Numbered from the stretch's first letter, positions 1-12,103 are shown. The stretch is 64,000 nucleotides of DNA from Siniperca chuatsi (GCF_020085105.1 NC_058061.1:7597284-7661283), one strand, 5' to 3'. Made by a program: numbers and translations. The notes: generated by a model from the letters alone, not told the origin.

Positions 1-200
1 TTATTCTCTATGCACCACTCTGCAAAAATTTTGATCTCCTCCTGATATGAAGTCTCATCATTGTTTGAAATCCAGCCAATGATGGTGGCGTCATCCGCAA
101 GTTTCACAACAGAGTTGTCTTCATGACAGGGGCTGCAATTATGGGTGTACAGTGTGAATAGGAGCACACAATATGCCAATGTATTTTATACCACTGGGGT
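1..200 (-). mobile_element. LINE reverse-transcriptase fragment at the window edge
   Basis: Read on the minus strand this gives an open RT stretch containing LFTLYTHNC, then VKLADDATIIGW and EEIKIFAEWC. That is the catalytic (Y/F)xDD block (here LADD) and the following region of a jockey/Rex/CR1-type non-LTR reverse transcriptase. The fragment runs off the left edge of the window, so its true length is unknown. No 3' tail is seen in this piece. The exact clade is not certain. Confidence 0.75.
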
Positions 201-1939
201 TCACTGTCTGCCTTGCAGTTTACGGACGAACCAGTCTACCTCCTGAGCCACAGCCACCACAGCCTCTTAGGTGAAGCTGGTCTAAAAGTCGCAGGTCTCC
301 GGATAATTTAATTTAAAATGTAAAACCTGTGTGTTCATTATAACTATAATGAGCAATGGCTTTAGGAAAGCTGGAAAGCGTAATTTAAGTGACTCTCTGG
401 GATTATATTTTACTTGTAGGATTAAATAAAATGTTTTTTGCACATTATTACATTTATTTTGAGATGTGATGTCTTAGTGATGCAGTTACACATAATTTGC
501 TGGTAATTTTACCCAGATCATTTTTATTACCCATCTACAGGGTATCTGTAGGTCTTGAAAAGTCCTGAAAAGCATTGAATTTAGTTTTCTCAAAATATAG
601 ACCTTTGAAGGTATTAAAAAGCTTTTGTATTCAATACTCTTACTGTCACTACGTCTAGCTAGTAGTGACGGTAGCTAGGAAGCTCATTGCCTCATAAGGT
701 TCCAGTGTCAATTTTAGCAATGAATTTAAATAAATCAATTCTTTTTAATTAGTTAATCTATCCATTTTCTGCCCCTTGTCCGTGTCCAGGTCACATTCAT
801 TCAATTTATTATATTGTTAGGAATTGTTGTTATATACTGTTGGGAAGTACTGAAAAAATGTGATACTTTGGTCAGTTTGAAGCAAGCATTAAATTGCATT
901 CTATGTGGCATTAAAAAGTCATAAATTTAACTTGGTCAACCCTGCAGAAACCCTGAAATATTTCACATGCTAGTGCCATGACCCCAGTTTAGTCCACATT
1001 TGAGGTTTTTTAGCTGTTAGTTTCCAATTGTATAGTCAGATAACCTGTCTATTTGTAGAGATGTTTCTGGTTCAGAAACTCTGTTTAGCATATCAGTGTT
1101 CAGCACTAAGTCAGATTCCCAGTCATAGTCATCAAGAAATTCCAGTAACAATTTCGTCATTTTAAGTGACTCTCCTTTGTGCCTTGATGAGACAGTAATA
1201 AGCTTTTCTGTTGACAGACATTTTGGCTCGACATACTAGGAGGAAGTACAAAAAATAAAGGTAGCATGCCAGTGAGTAAGCTGGCCCAAAACTGTTGCAC
1301 TTAAATGGATTATTTATAGCCATTGTTAATGTTATTACGTAATCCTGTGCTTTTCCTACTATGACATGTCAAAATGTCTGCCGTGAGAAAGACCTATTGT
1401 TGAAATCTCACTGGTACTACTTGTCTGTTCTTAATATTAGGGACAAACAACAAACTCTGTGAGAGAGGTTTATGTAAGAGTGAAATATTACTTTTGAGAA
1501 ACACCTCTACTTAATCTGTCTTGAACTATCTGTCACTGCATACTATCATAAAATGAAGATGAAGTTTACAGTAAACAAAGACACTGATGTTACCAAGATG
1601 ATGTGTGTGTGGTTTATGCTTGGCACTGGGCGTTGCTGAGGACGTTCAGCTGGATCTGTTCCAGTTCCACATAGCAATTGTTCTTTTCTCCACTCATGGC
1701 CTCAGATAGACCAGACTCTAAACTGACAATCAGCAATCAGCAGTGCCACCCTTCCTACCATGCAGGTCATTCACATCTTTCTTACAAATCAATCAAAGGC
1801 CCCTTTTGCCCAGCCCAAAAAATGTAACCTCTCCAGTCTAGCAGGCAGTACAGATGACCGTGAGTCAAAACAAATAGCACGATTCTTCCGTCAGGTCTTC
1901 GCACTCACAAACCTGTACCTCAACCTAGATGTCACTTGT
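201..1939. other. Intergenic or intronic stretch with no gene seen
   Basis: AT-rich sequence with no convincing exon, RNA gene or intact repeat. Around 200-300 it may still be decayed LINE sequence joined to the fragment at the window start. I looked here for the sialylmotif-L exon of the sialyltransferase that lies downstream and did not find it. Confidence 0.4.
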
Positions 1940-2070
1940 TTGTGTTTAACAACTCAAGTTCAAATTCTTTATTGTCATATGCACAACAACTACAGTGAAG
2001 CAGTCATTCTTAGTTCTCAGGCTCCCTCCAACAATGCTCAAACAATATGTATAAAAAGAAAATCATGAAA
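1940..2070. repeat. Retroelement tail-like repeat
   Basis: Contains AAATTCTTTATTGTCATATG followed by a stretch typical of the 3' ends of fish LINE/SINE tails. No coding part is attached. The family is not identified. Confidence 0.35.
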
Positions 2071-2301
2071 ACAAAAAGACAGAATCTAAAAATGTATGTG
2101 CAGTTCATTCAACCTTCTTTTAAATCTCGAGGAATCATTGAGGGCATGCCCTCATTTTCAATGATGTCGAGATTACAAAAAACAATAAATACACACAAAA
2201 AATAGGTAACGAGAAAACAAACAGCAACAGAACACAGTTAAAAACAATTACATTCAAATGTGGAGTAGTTTGTAATCATGGTTTTAAATTGACCTAGAGG
2301 T

Positions 2302-2772
2302 TGTCACAGTCTGTCATGTTCTCTCCACCACATCAGTCACTCTGCACTCCCTCACCTGAGTATTAATTCCCAGCACCTGTCACCCATCGCACACCTGCAC
2401 ATAATCAGCCACTCTACTCCCTATATAACCCAGCTCCTCAGCTCAGTCAGGGTCCGGTCATGTTCATATGAAGGACAGAGCATCGCAGTCTTCCTACGAA
2501 TGCTACACGGACTCATCCACTACGCTACGTTGAGTAAACTACCACTTGGAACCCCGAACCCCGGCTCCCGTCTGTCTCCAGTCTCCTGAGTGTGTCACTC
2601 TAACCTCCGGCTCCTGTGTGTCTCCAGGCTCCTGAGTGTGTCGCCCCAGTGCCCACACTCTTCCACCAGCAGTGAGAGAAAGGACAGTATCAATACCATC
2701 CTATATTACCTCTGTGTTGCAATAAACTCTCTCAGTCTCTTACCATTGTCTCCGGTTGTTCTGTCCGTAACA
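2302..2772 (+). mobile_element. Solo LTR of a Ty3/gypsy-like element (fossil)
   Basis: A 471-bp block begins TGTCACAG and ends CCGTAACA (TG...CA). It contains a TATA-like CCCTATATAACC and a poly(A) signal-like GCAATAAACTC in promoter-to-polyadenylation order. Both sides carry the same 5-bp target duplication, GAGGT (2,297-2,301 and 2,773-2,777). No internal genes remain, as expected after recombination between two LTRs. It sits inside the 3' end of the L2-like LINE and is therefore younger than it. The gypsy-like assignment is by general character and is not certain. Confidence 0.75.
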
Positions 2773-3237
2773 GAGGTACAAATGTGTTGAATTGTATTGT
2801 GTGTTGTAAAATGTTCCAAGTGTGTGCAGCACAAAAACCAAATGCAGTTTCCCCAAATGTAGTGGTTGCATGCGGGGCATCAACCAATCACCTGATCGAG
2901 TCAAATCATGACTGTGGGACCAGTTTAATAAGGAAGTGATATATTGTGGCAAGTTGCCATTAAAAGTTTTATAAATAAATAGAAACCAATGCCTGTCCTG
3001 TCTTACTGTTAGAGATGACCACCCAACCTTTTCATACAAGATGCAATGATGGCAACATCACCATAGTCCAAGACAGACAAGAGGACGGCCTCAATTATCT
3101 TCTTCCTGCTGAGCATAGGAAAATTAGCTCAGTTTCTGTACAAATATCCAATTTCTTTGTCATAGCTTACTGACAAGTGTGTCAACATGAAATTTAAACG
3201 TAACTTTTTGATCCAACCAGATATTAAGATATTTGTA

Positions 3238-4320
3238 CTACGACGGTGTAGTCCCTCATTCGTCCAGGAGTGTTCTATCGTAGAAAAGTTTTCAGTCGTA
3301 GTCATCTGGCAAATGTTTTCAGAATCAAGACGTTTCAGCTCCCATTCGGTAGTCATTCTCAATTGTGGAAAAAAAAATGGGACGCCCTCAGGAAGGAATC
3401 TGCCTGAGTATCTGTTAATAGCTAGTTTTACCTGAAACTGACCTAATTGTTTCCAAGATGGCCCAGTAATCAACAAAGTTAAAAGAGCCCAAAAACAGGA
3501 CAAAAGTGTAACAGAACCAAGAAGGAACGGTGTCTCCAACCCTTATGTATCTGGACTGTCTGAAAAACTACAAAGAATCTTTAGACAGCACGATGTTCCT
3601 GTCTTCTTTAAACCAGGCAACACTTTAAGACAGAAACTCGTTCACCCTAAAGACAAGTTGCCCACACAAAAACAGAGCAATGTAGTTTACTCAATTCAGT
3701 GCAGTGAGGGAAAACTGCAAAGAACGGTACATAGGTGAGACCAAACAGCCACTTCACAAAAGACTTTATCAGCACAGACGACACGCTAACTCAGGATTAC
3801 AGAGCGCCGTGCATTTGCACTAAAAGCTACAAACCACACATTTGAAGACAGTGAGGTGAAGATTCTAAATAGAGAGAAGAGTTGGTTTGAAAGAGGTGTC
3901 AAAGAAGCCATTTTTGTGAAAAAAGAGAACCCCTCTTTGAACAGAAATGGTGGTCTGAGATTCAATCTGCCCAACATTTACCACAGTGTATTAACACCTT
4001 GGTCACGCCAATCATATGGTAATCAGGTACTTAACAGTGATGAGGGAGGTGCAGCCAGAAAACAATAGGCCTGATTACTGATTACTGGACCATCTTGGAA
4101 ACAATTAGGTCAGTTCCAGGTGAAACTAGCTATTAACAGATACTCAGGCAGACTCCTTCCTGAGGGCAGGGCTTATATAACACAGAGTAGCTTAAATTTC
4201 TAGTTCCCGTCCCATTTTTTTTCACAATTGAGAGTGACTTCTGGATGGGAGCCAAAACGTCTTGATTCTGAAAACAGTGTCCAGATGACTACGACTGAAA
4301 CCTTTTCTACGATATTTGTA
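3238..4320 (+). mobile_element. Penelope-like retroelement, 3' part with GIY-YIG domain, flanked by inverted terminal repeats
   Basis: Forward-strand pieces read NPYVSGLSEKLQRIFRQHD and KLVHPKDKLP (end of the RT region). YIGETKQPLHKRLYQHRR (GIY-YIG nuclease) follows, then WFERGVKEAIFVKKENPSLN and LRFNLPNIYHSVL, the C-terminus typical of Penelope-like proteins. A roughly 230-bp sequence near 4,083-4,320 occurs inverted at 3,240-3,470 (for example GTTTTCAGAATCAAGACG against its reverse complement). The element lies in the L2-like LINE and is bounded by GATATTTGTACT on both sides, a target duplication of about 12 bp. It is decayed and 5' truncated. Confidence 0.8.
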
Positions 4321-4659
4321 CTCCAAAACCCTCTCAATACTCTGTCCATTCAGAGTGATAATATCCAAACTATTGTCCACAATATCTGTGGCTCTAGAAA
4401 ATAGCATGTATTTAGTCTTGTTTGCATTCAAGACTAATTTCAATTTAAAAGCATCTTACGATTTGTCAAAGGCTTGTTGTAGGATTTCAGTGGCTGAGTG
4501 GGCAGTATTTGCAAAACAATACAGAACTGTATTAAGATGGCCATTACAATTTGTTATAAAGGATGTAATATTGTTAATATAAATTGTGAACCAGACAGGA
4601 CCCAATATTGAACCTTGTGGTAGCCCTAAACATATAGACAAAAAGGAAAACAATTAAAG

Positions 4660-5116
4660 CATTAAGAAAATGTAAAGTACACATAATGTATACATGCATA
4701 ATATGTGTTAAGCATTGCATTTCATATATTCCTATTTCACCTGTCCATGAAATATAAATATATACATATGTGCTCTGATAAAGCTACGTATATATGCTCA
4801 GTCAGTCCTTGTATATATAGTTAACAATACGTAATCTCAGTCAGAGGTTACGTATTGTAGACCTGTATGTGTGTTTCTTGTTCAGCTGTTTCTTTTTTTT
4901 TACCCATTTGCCTTTTGATTAATAGCTGTGTTTAACAATGATAATCTGTTTTGCATGTAAGGAAACTGACAGCTGCTGACAACCTCCTTGTGTGTTTTAC
5001 AATAAACTTGATTCAGATTCTTTGTGGGTATCATATAAACTCTTTTTTTAAACTAATAAAAATTCAACCACATGTTGATTTATGAAGGCCACTCTTACAT
5101 TTCGTTTGTGTGGCAG
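4660..5116. other. AT-rich sequence and intron end before the first visible sialyltransferase exon
   Basis: Contains short TATA-type repeats, and an inverted pair of TACGTA-bearing words near 4,790-4,860. It ends in the acceptor TTTGTGTGGCAG at 5,116. No exon recognised. Confidence 0.4.
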
Positions 5117-7907
5117 GATGAACGGTGCAGCCATCAAAGGTTACGAGGAAGACGTAGGAAACAGAACATCGGTGTACGTTCACACGGCCCACTCCATCAC
5201 TACGTCGCTGTATTTGTTCAAGAAGTACGGATACACATCTGCCCCGCATGATGAGGTACTCAAATTTGATTGACAAGCGTTTAATATTGTAATGGATTGT
5301 ACCACACACATAGACACTCATCTGTCATCCTCTTCCTTTTGGCAGGGTATAAAATACGTGATGATTCCTGAGGGGATGAGGGATTTCAACTGGCTCGAGG
5401 GTCTTCTCAAAGGAGAAAGGGTCTCTGCTGGCCCATATCACAACAAACGGTGAATAACAACTCTATATATATTATTTAGTGGAGGATAACATGCACACAC
5501 AAACACACATACAGTAGATCGAGTGCTGGAACATATTGGATTGGGCCTGGAAACGGGGTAATATCTGATGCAAGTGAACATTTATTTTTAAAGTCATTTT
5601 AGTTATGAGTTACTAAACTAATGTACAAAAGGCAAGCAGGTCTCAGTTAGAACATTTTATGGAGATTAAAAGTCATGTTAAACTTTCACAAGATGCACTG
5701 TACGCTCCTTTGTGGCTCGGCCAGAAAACTCCCTTCAAACATCAGGCGATTTAATTAGGTAATTCCAGAGGCGAAACTCATACAGTGTACTTTGTGAAAC
5801 GTTACAACCCACAGTGTCAGCAATAAAAGTTAATTGTCAAGTGTTTATGATTTCAAGAACAGCTTTGTAACATCTTCCGTGCCCATTCTTTACCTTCTTA
5901 AGAGTAGCATCACTCTGTTATGTTCCTTAGCGTCCTTCGTCAGTTTCTCACAATATGTTACCACTTGTGTTGTATGGAGTCTGGAATGTGCCCCTGCAAT
6001 AATTATAGACTTTTTTGGTGTTAAATAAAAATACATTCAGAAATTGATACATTTTTTAAAAGCTATAATACAATGATCATTTAAGTTTGCATTTTAATGT
6101 TGAAATTTAAAATTCTGGGGTGGGGGAGCAGGAAGCACAATGCAAACAATAACAAATAACATTTTGCTCTCCACTCCACACTTGACTCAATAGAGTGGAT
6201 CATTCACTGACATTTTCAGGTAAACCTGTATTTAAGTGCACTGGCAAGGCCAACATCCCCCCGCAGCAGATTAAGCCCAGAGTCTTGTATTGTACAAACA
6301 TGAACTGACAAAGCACATGTTTCAGCATGTCATAGTTTCGTTATCTCTATTGACTTTTGTTTTTTAACCCTCCAGGCCATGGACGTACTATGGTGGGCAG
6401 TACAATGAGAGCCGCTTCTATGTTCTGCACCAGGATTTCCTCAGATACGTGCGGAACAGGTCAGCCTTATTTCCTTTGTATGCTTTATAATAATAATGAT
6501 AATAACTGTATTTGTATAGTCATGCAGAGATGCAGCCCAAAGTGCTTCACAAAATAGGATTAAAAGCTGAAAACAAAAATGAAAATAAACAATAACAATA
6601 AGTACAAATGTTTGATAACATTACAAACAATAACAATAAAACCAACAGATAAAAATTATACAAACAGCAAAAGTAAAGACTTGACTAGGTATCCCATATA
6701 AAAATTTAAATTCTCAGGTCAAAATAAAGCTTCTTTAACTTTATGGTTACTTTGGAGTCTGTAGTTTGACTTGTCTTATAGATAATATGGTTATAGCCAT
6801 ATACCTGTATACCATATAGGTATATATGGTTTTAATGTACATATCTTCATTTGACATTGTTCTTTGCCTACAGGTTCTTAAAGTCTGCTCATCTGAATAA
6901 TTCATACTGGGCGATAGTCCGACCAACCAATGGGGCATTCGCTCTCTTCCTGGCTCTGCACACCTGTGACACTGTAAGTTAATATTACTTAAACTTGTCC
7001 AAATGCCATCTTTAGGTATCCACGCCTAAATATGAAGTATACAGTATACAATAATGAATACAGACAGTTCATCAATTCTTAAAAGAATAGTTCGACATGC
7101 AGGGAAATATGTTTATTTGCTTTCTTGCTGGGAGTTAGATGAAAAAAACGATACAATTCTCATGGCTGTTCATTAACTATATAGCTAGACCCAGCAGGCG
7201 GTTAGCTCAGCTTAGCAAAATATCTGAAAACAGGGGCAAACAGCTGCCTACCAGCATCTCTAAAGCTCACTAATTAACATCTTGTTTGTTTAATCCGAAT
7301 GTTAACCAAAGTGTAAAAATGACTATTTGTGGTTTTACTGGGGGTTATGTGCGGGACTATTTCTTGGCCGGGTGTAGTGATTTCTTAAAACCACAAATTG
7401 TTGGTTTTACTCTTCACGTTTTCAGAACTACAGACAACATGTTACCTTGTGAGCTTTAGAGGTGCTGGCTGGCGGATCTTGTTACCTTTAGACAGAGCCA
7501 GGCTATGTGTTTACCTATGTTTCCAGTCTTTAAGCTAAGCTAAACTAACCATCTGCTGGCTGTAGCTTCCAATTTTTCAGACAGACATGATTTTGGTATC
7601 GATCTTCTCATCTAACTCTTAGCAAGAAATTTTAACAAATCTTTTCTTGGTGTGAGTTATTCTCAATCGTCCCTGTTCTCTGTTTTGTCATTCTCAGGTG
7701 AGCGCATATGGATTCATGACTGAGGACTACAAGAAATACTCTAACTACTATGTTGAGAAGAATATTAAAACCCATGTCGTTTTCTACGCAAACCACGACT
7801 ATATCCTGGAGATGAATTTGTGGAAAAAATTACACAACAGCAAAATAATGAGGCTATATCAAAGAACAGACTCAGAAACAGGGACAGAAAAACCGAAGCA
7901 ACTCTGA
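5117..7907 (+). CDS. Alpha-N-acetylgalactosaminide alpha-2,6-sialyltransferase (ST6GALNAC1/2-like), last five coding exons
   Basis: Exons: 5117-5255, 5346-5449, 6376-6459, 6874-6973, 7698-7907, all with AG/GT borders and compatible phases. Family role: Golgi type II enzymes that move sialic acid from CMP-sialic acid to the 6-OH of O-linked GalNAc on mucin-type glycans. Seen here: NGAAIKGYEEDVGNRTSVY early; sialylmotif S across exons 4-5 (PTNGAFALFLALHTCDT joined to VSAYGF); motif III in FYANH; and motif VS as HDYILE (H-x4-E). The stop is at 7,905. The C-terminal 40 or so residues match the family order (LYQR near the end). Sialylmotif L, the stem and the membrane anchor are missing from the window, so the 5' end is open; the ATG at 5,118 is internal, not a start. 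ST6GALNAC1 and 2 cannot be told apart with confidence. Confidence 0.9.
6480..6720. repeat. Intronic interspersed repeat fragment
   Basis: Within the third visible intron: AATAATAATGATAATAAC followed by GCAGCCCAAAGTGCTTCACA and A-rich sequence, the form of a widespread teleost repeat. Boundaries and class are unclear. Confidence 0.4.
7078..7642. mobile_element. MITE with long inverted termini ('TTCGACAT...GAGTTAGATGA' family)
   Basis: Begins AGAATAGTTCGACATGCAGG and TTTCTTGCTGGGAGTTAGAT; ends with the inverted match CATCTAACTCTTAGCAAGAA. The inside holds TTAGCTTAGC-type and CTCTAAAGCTCACTAATTAA-type words in both orientations. The same family recurs at 51,582, 52,919 and, as fragments, at 19,115 and 21,180. 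It lies in the last intron of the sialyltransferase. No coding capacity. Confidence 0.65.
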
Positions 7908-8600
7908 TACACTGAGAATGGCAGTAATGGCATCAAGAACTTCATTTTCATTTAAAAAAATTCTTATTCTTATTGTTTACCCTCCTTGGAAAAGATAAGG
8001 AAACTCAAACCCTGCGAGACAATGTGTCACTGTCCAAATTAGGTGTGTGATAAATAGGGGGCTTGATCTGGTTTATACCAGAGGGGTTTTCAGTCCAGGT
8101 CTGACAGGGAGTGGAAAACAATACACCCGTGGTTAACTAATTAAATGAAAAACTGACATAAAGTTGTCTTAGTAAGGTGTTTTTCCACCTGGACAAAGCA
8201 CAACTAACACCCCTCTCACTGTGCAGTTTAACAGCACAACAAACTACAGCCTCCAAAGTGAAAGAAAGTTTAATCAACACCTCTGGTAAAACAGTTTCAG
8301 ACATTATAACCTTAATGAAAGTAGGATTTATAAAAGGCTGTTGTATTACTTCTTTGCATTACTGCATTACTTTTAGCTAATCTTAGCAATTAGCTAGTTT
8401 GCAGGTGCCGAGTCATTCATAGATATCAAAATAGCAATATAAAAGTACCAAATATACAGTATCAAATAATGGATTTGTAATGGAATATCTTTACATTTAA
8501 ATAAAGGATCTTAAGAACTTGTTCCACTGCTGGAAGCTACACAGATAAAAGTATTGGTCATGCATGAAGTCGGCTGCTGGAAATTCTGGAAATACACATG
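7908..8600. other. 3' flank of the sialyltransferase gene
   Basis: Probable 3' UTR followed by intergenic DNA. An AATAAA-containing word is present near 8,500 (TTTAAATAAAGGATC), but that text also belongs to an hAT-like MITE, so the real poly(A) site is undecided. Confidence 0.35.
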
Positions 8601-8616
8601 ATTAATATAATGGAAA

Positions 8617-9698
8617 TATATGGCACTCAGCTTGTGGTGCTCAAAGCGCCAAAAAAATGCATTTGAAAAACTGGCACAAATTTGGGTTTTTTAATCTCAT
8701 GCCACTTTCTGCTTCTACTTCGACAGCTTTCGTTCACTTACTTTACAAATTAAGATTTTTGCACACCAAACATATGAAAATGTACAATTGGTAACTATTT
8801 TAACAATCATGTAGTAATTTTTCACTTCTAAAGTTCAGAATTTTTACAAATCAAACAATCAATCGATTAATCGAGAAAATAATCAGCAGATTAATCCATA
8901 ATGAAAATAATCATTAGTTGCAGTCCTACACAGGGCCCATTTTTCTGCTTTGAGTACTTTTACTTTTAATACATTTTCCTGATTATACTTACATACTTTT
9001 ATTTAAGTAACATTTTTAATTCAGAGCTTTTACTTGTGTATTTTTACAGTGTGGTATTAGTACTTTTACTTAAGTAAAAGATCTGAATACTTCCTCCACC
9101 AGAGGTATTTCCATTTTCTGCAACTTTATACTTCTGCTTCACTACATTTCAGAAGGAAATATTGCACTTTTTGCTTCACTACATTTATTTGACAGATGGC
9201 TACTATACTTTACACATTGTGATTTTACATGCAATCAATACGATGCATTGTTACAGATTAAACTATACAACGGGATATAGAGTAGTTCATATTAACTCAA
9301 CCATATACAACATTTGAATGCTGCTTACATGTCACGTAATAATAATCCAATCATATCTTTATGATAATGTAACACTGACAATCCACAGCATAATGAGTAC
9401 TTTAAGTACTTTTTTCTGACAATACTTCTGTACTTTGACTTGAGTAAAATTTTAAATGCAGGGCTTTAACTTACAAAGGAATATCTTTATATTTAAATAA
9501 AGGATCTGAATACTTGTTCTACCACTGGAAGCTACACAGACAAGTTGGTATATGCACAAGGTCGGTTGCTGGATATTCTGGAAACACACATGATTAAATG
9601 TCCCAAAACGTCAGAGTGATTAATCTGTTTGCTGGCTGTTGAAACCAGTTTTAATGCACCTTTTGTCACATACCAGAAGGCTATATCATACGAGTCAT
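8617..9698. repeat. Long direct repeat 1, copy A
   Basis: From about TTTTTAATCTCATGCC (8,690) to CGAGTCAT (9,698) this is nearly base for base the same as 12,195-13,208 at a constant offset of 3,510. The first 80 bp or so are similar but diverged. The block holds pieces of an hAT-like MITE (AAGTAAAAGATCTGAATACT) and of the CTGCAACTAATGATTATTTTC MITE, so the duplicated unit was already a mosaic of repeats. Confidence 0.85.
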
Positions 9699-10524
9699 GT
9701 GCACAGAAACAGACAGTACACGTATGTGTGATGATGGACAGTCTGATGAAGCTTCAAGTCGTCTGTGATGATATTTGATTGATTTATTGCGTTGGGAGTG
9801 CTTTTTGTGGTTTGTTTTACATTGTTCAGGCGCCACGCTACTAAGATGAAAAAGTTCACAGTTCAAATACTTTCTTTGGTTACTGTTGTTGTGGTTGGAT
9901 GCCACTGCTTACCATCAAAATATACCATACACCAGATATATGCCAGATGTCCTATGTTAGTACAAAAATATTAGGTTTTCTTACTCATAAGAAAATGTGT
10001 CAGTATGGGATTTAATAATTATCAGCTGCAGAGGATCATGAAAAAAGTCCAGGGCTGTGACTAGATCGCTAGTCACAAATAGCAGCAATTCTGAATTGAA
10101 AGGGAGGTTTTTTTTTTATTTTGGGGATATTTAAATTTTTTCACGGGTTACTTTTGTAATTGTCATTCTTCATTTATTTATTTAGTGAGTAAATATGGTA
10201 ATAGAAATATACTATGTGGAAGTTAGGGATAATTTATTGCACTTGGTGTCTGTGTTTATTAGCTTCTATGTACATTGTTGTATTGCACATTCTGGGAATG
10301 ATGCAAACACTTATATAAATGTACTGTATACTGTATGTGTGTGTGTGTTTTAGTATTGTTTTTTCATGTACTTTCATGCCTTTGTATTTTAGAGTTTAAT
10401 ATCTAGATTTAAAATGGGCTAAAAATACTTCCTCCACTTTGTTGTTTGTTGTTCACGTAATATAACACATAATATACTTAATTCATTGCTCAAAACGCCA
10501 AAAAATACAATTGAAAAACTGCCG
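9699..10524. other. Unpaired stretch between duplicated blocks
   Basis: About 830 bp with no match seen at the equivalent place in the second copy (13,209-13,832). AT-rich, with no gene recognised. Confidence 0.4.
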
Positions 10525-10977
10525 CAAATTTGGCGCATCTTGGTTTCTCCATACTGCCTCTTTTTAAAAATGTCCCATTCTCATGCACCATTTTAGATAT
10601 CATACGCAAAACAGAAATTGCAGCCAAGTAGAAGGAAGCAACAGCAGATTATGTTTCTGTTAATATTTCCTTGTTTGCACGTGCATCCTTGTTTTTGATT
10701 TGATGGAACACGGTTGATGTTGATCCGATGTGGGATCAGCTCACTGAAATAATAGTCCTTGTGTAACACAAGTCACTGTAAACATTGAGCAACACCCATA
10801 TTCAACAACTGCAGCATGCTACCGGCGCCAAGATTTCTGACGAAATGAGTAACCAGAAATCTTCATAATCCTCAAGAACAACAGTGAGTCTCATGTTTGA
10901 ATTGTTTTGTTTTTTCAAAATGCCACTCTGAGCTTGACAAAAAATCCTTTGTAATGCCTGTTCTTGGTAACTTCTAA
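10525..10977. repeat. Long direct repeat 2, copy A
   Basis: CATCTTGGTTTCTCCATACT through CCTGTTCTTGGTAACTTCTA repeats at 13,836-14,287 with an offset of about 3,300 and few differences. It includes GTTGATCCGATGTGGGATCA and GCTACCGGCGCCAAGATTTC. Function unknown. Confidence 0.85.
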
Positions 10978-11105
10978 AATACATATGACACATATATAAA
11001 CAAAGCAGCAGACTTTGTGTTTATGCTCCAGCAAACAAAACATTTTGTATCAATTCTATTTCGTCTTTGAAACACAACTTATCATTTTCCTTCCACAGAT
11101 CAGGA

Positions 11106-11222
11106 AGCCCTGCAATGAAGCAGAGCATCAAAAAATTCAGTAAAACTCTTATTGATCCTCTCCACAGAAATCTGTAGTAAAAGGAGAAAGATTTCAACGA
11201 TCTGAAGAGAAATCAGAGTGAT
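11106..11222 (-). pseudogene. U5 snRNA-related copy, probably a pseudogene
   Basis: Read on the minus strand it matches the palindrome U5 genes along its length. Loop 1 is altered: CTCCTTTTACTACAG instead of CGCCTTTTACTAAAG, which changes the conserved GCC and breaks a stem pair. The Sm-like GAATTTTTTGATG is present, and the 3' stem still pairs as GCTCTGC/GCAGGGC. The upstream PSE position reads GTCTGAAGCACGTG, so its 5' half is lost. I see no SPH element near -200. Similarity to the palindrome units continues into the 3' flank (11,000-11,105), so this is a copied genomic unit rather than a retrocopied RNA. Confidence 0.75.
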
Positions 11223-12103
11223 CTACTTTCACAGCGCGCGAGACACCAATCACTTCAGCAGGGACACGTGCTTCAGACATCAAATGATATAACACATAAT
11301 ATACTTAATTCATTGTCTGGTTGGTAGTACTCATGAAAGTATGCAGTAGCTGCCAACAAAGTGTCATTTAACAAAGGCGCTCTTGAAGGGTTTCAACATT
11401 TACTTCCTATGTGTGGTATTGTGACATTGATTGCAGTCGATTTAGAAGGGAGGTGCAGTCAATGTCATGGCGTGATGAAAATGTAAGAGGAAGCCAAGTG
11501 AGGCTGGTCCTCTGATTAAAGAAAAGATGTGTTACATACCATGTCGTTGTCGTTAATCTATCAAAACTGCCCTGCAGCTACACAGTGGTGACTCACAACA
11601 AATTAAAAATGAAACCAAGCACATATCATACCGATACACGCCTTAAATACATCTCATCTGTCGACATTAAAATGGCAATGTACAGTACCTGGATGAACAA
11701 AAAGATCAAATGTGTTTTCCAAATAGAAAACAGCATTACAACATGGAATAGCATTTACATGGGAGGTTAAATGCATTTATTTAGGCTGTAATGTAGGCTA
11801 TATCAAATATAATTTCTGTTAGACAGTCCGTAAAAAAACGCTAACTGCCAATTTTAGCAAAACGTACCAGTGGTGGAAAGTACTTTACTCAACTACTTGT
11901 ACTTTATTTTAGTTTTTACCAGTGGTGGAATGTAACTAAGTAGCCTACATTTACTCAAGTATTGTATTTAAAGCGACAGTTCACCCCAAAATCAAACATA
12001 CATATTTTTCCTCTTACCTGTAGTGCTATTTATCCATCTAGATAGTTTGGGCATGAGTTGCTGAGTTTTGGAGATATCGGCCGTAGAGATGTCTGCATAT
12101 ATA
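11223..12103. other. Repeat-rich spacer without a gene
   Basis: Holds two partial CAGTGGTGGAA hAT-like MITE ends close together (11,868-11,950) and otherwise unassigned sequence. No exon recognised. Confidence 0.4.

Larger units (their letters stand above)
2085..4653 (-). mobile_element. L2-like LINE 3' half, interrupted by a solo LTR and a Penelope-like element
   Basis: Minus-strand RT blocks are visible at 4,653-4,316: GLPQGSILGPVWFTIYINN, then ANKTKYMLFSRA and IERVLEYKY. Protein resumes beyond the inserted element at 3,238 with YLNIWLDQKVTFKFHVDTL, and continues to LYEKVGWSSLTVRQDRHW near 3,039. The 3' tail lies beyond the solo LTR, around 2,100-2,300. The YADD box is deleted (NGHL is followed directly by NTVLYC), so this is a dead copy. 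The continuity of protein and tail across both insertions shows the LINE was there first. Assignment to L2/Maui-like rests on the RT signature and tail only. Confidence 0.75.

Noticed and set aside
1-5116. 5' exons of the sialyltransferase (sialylmotif L, membrane anchor)
   Set aside because: Searched by eye for a C-A-V-V-G-N-G-like block and found none; these exons probably lie outside the window.
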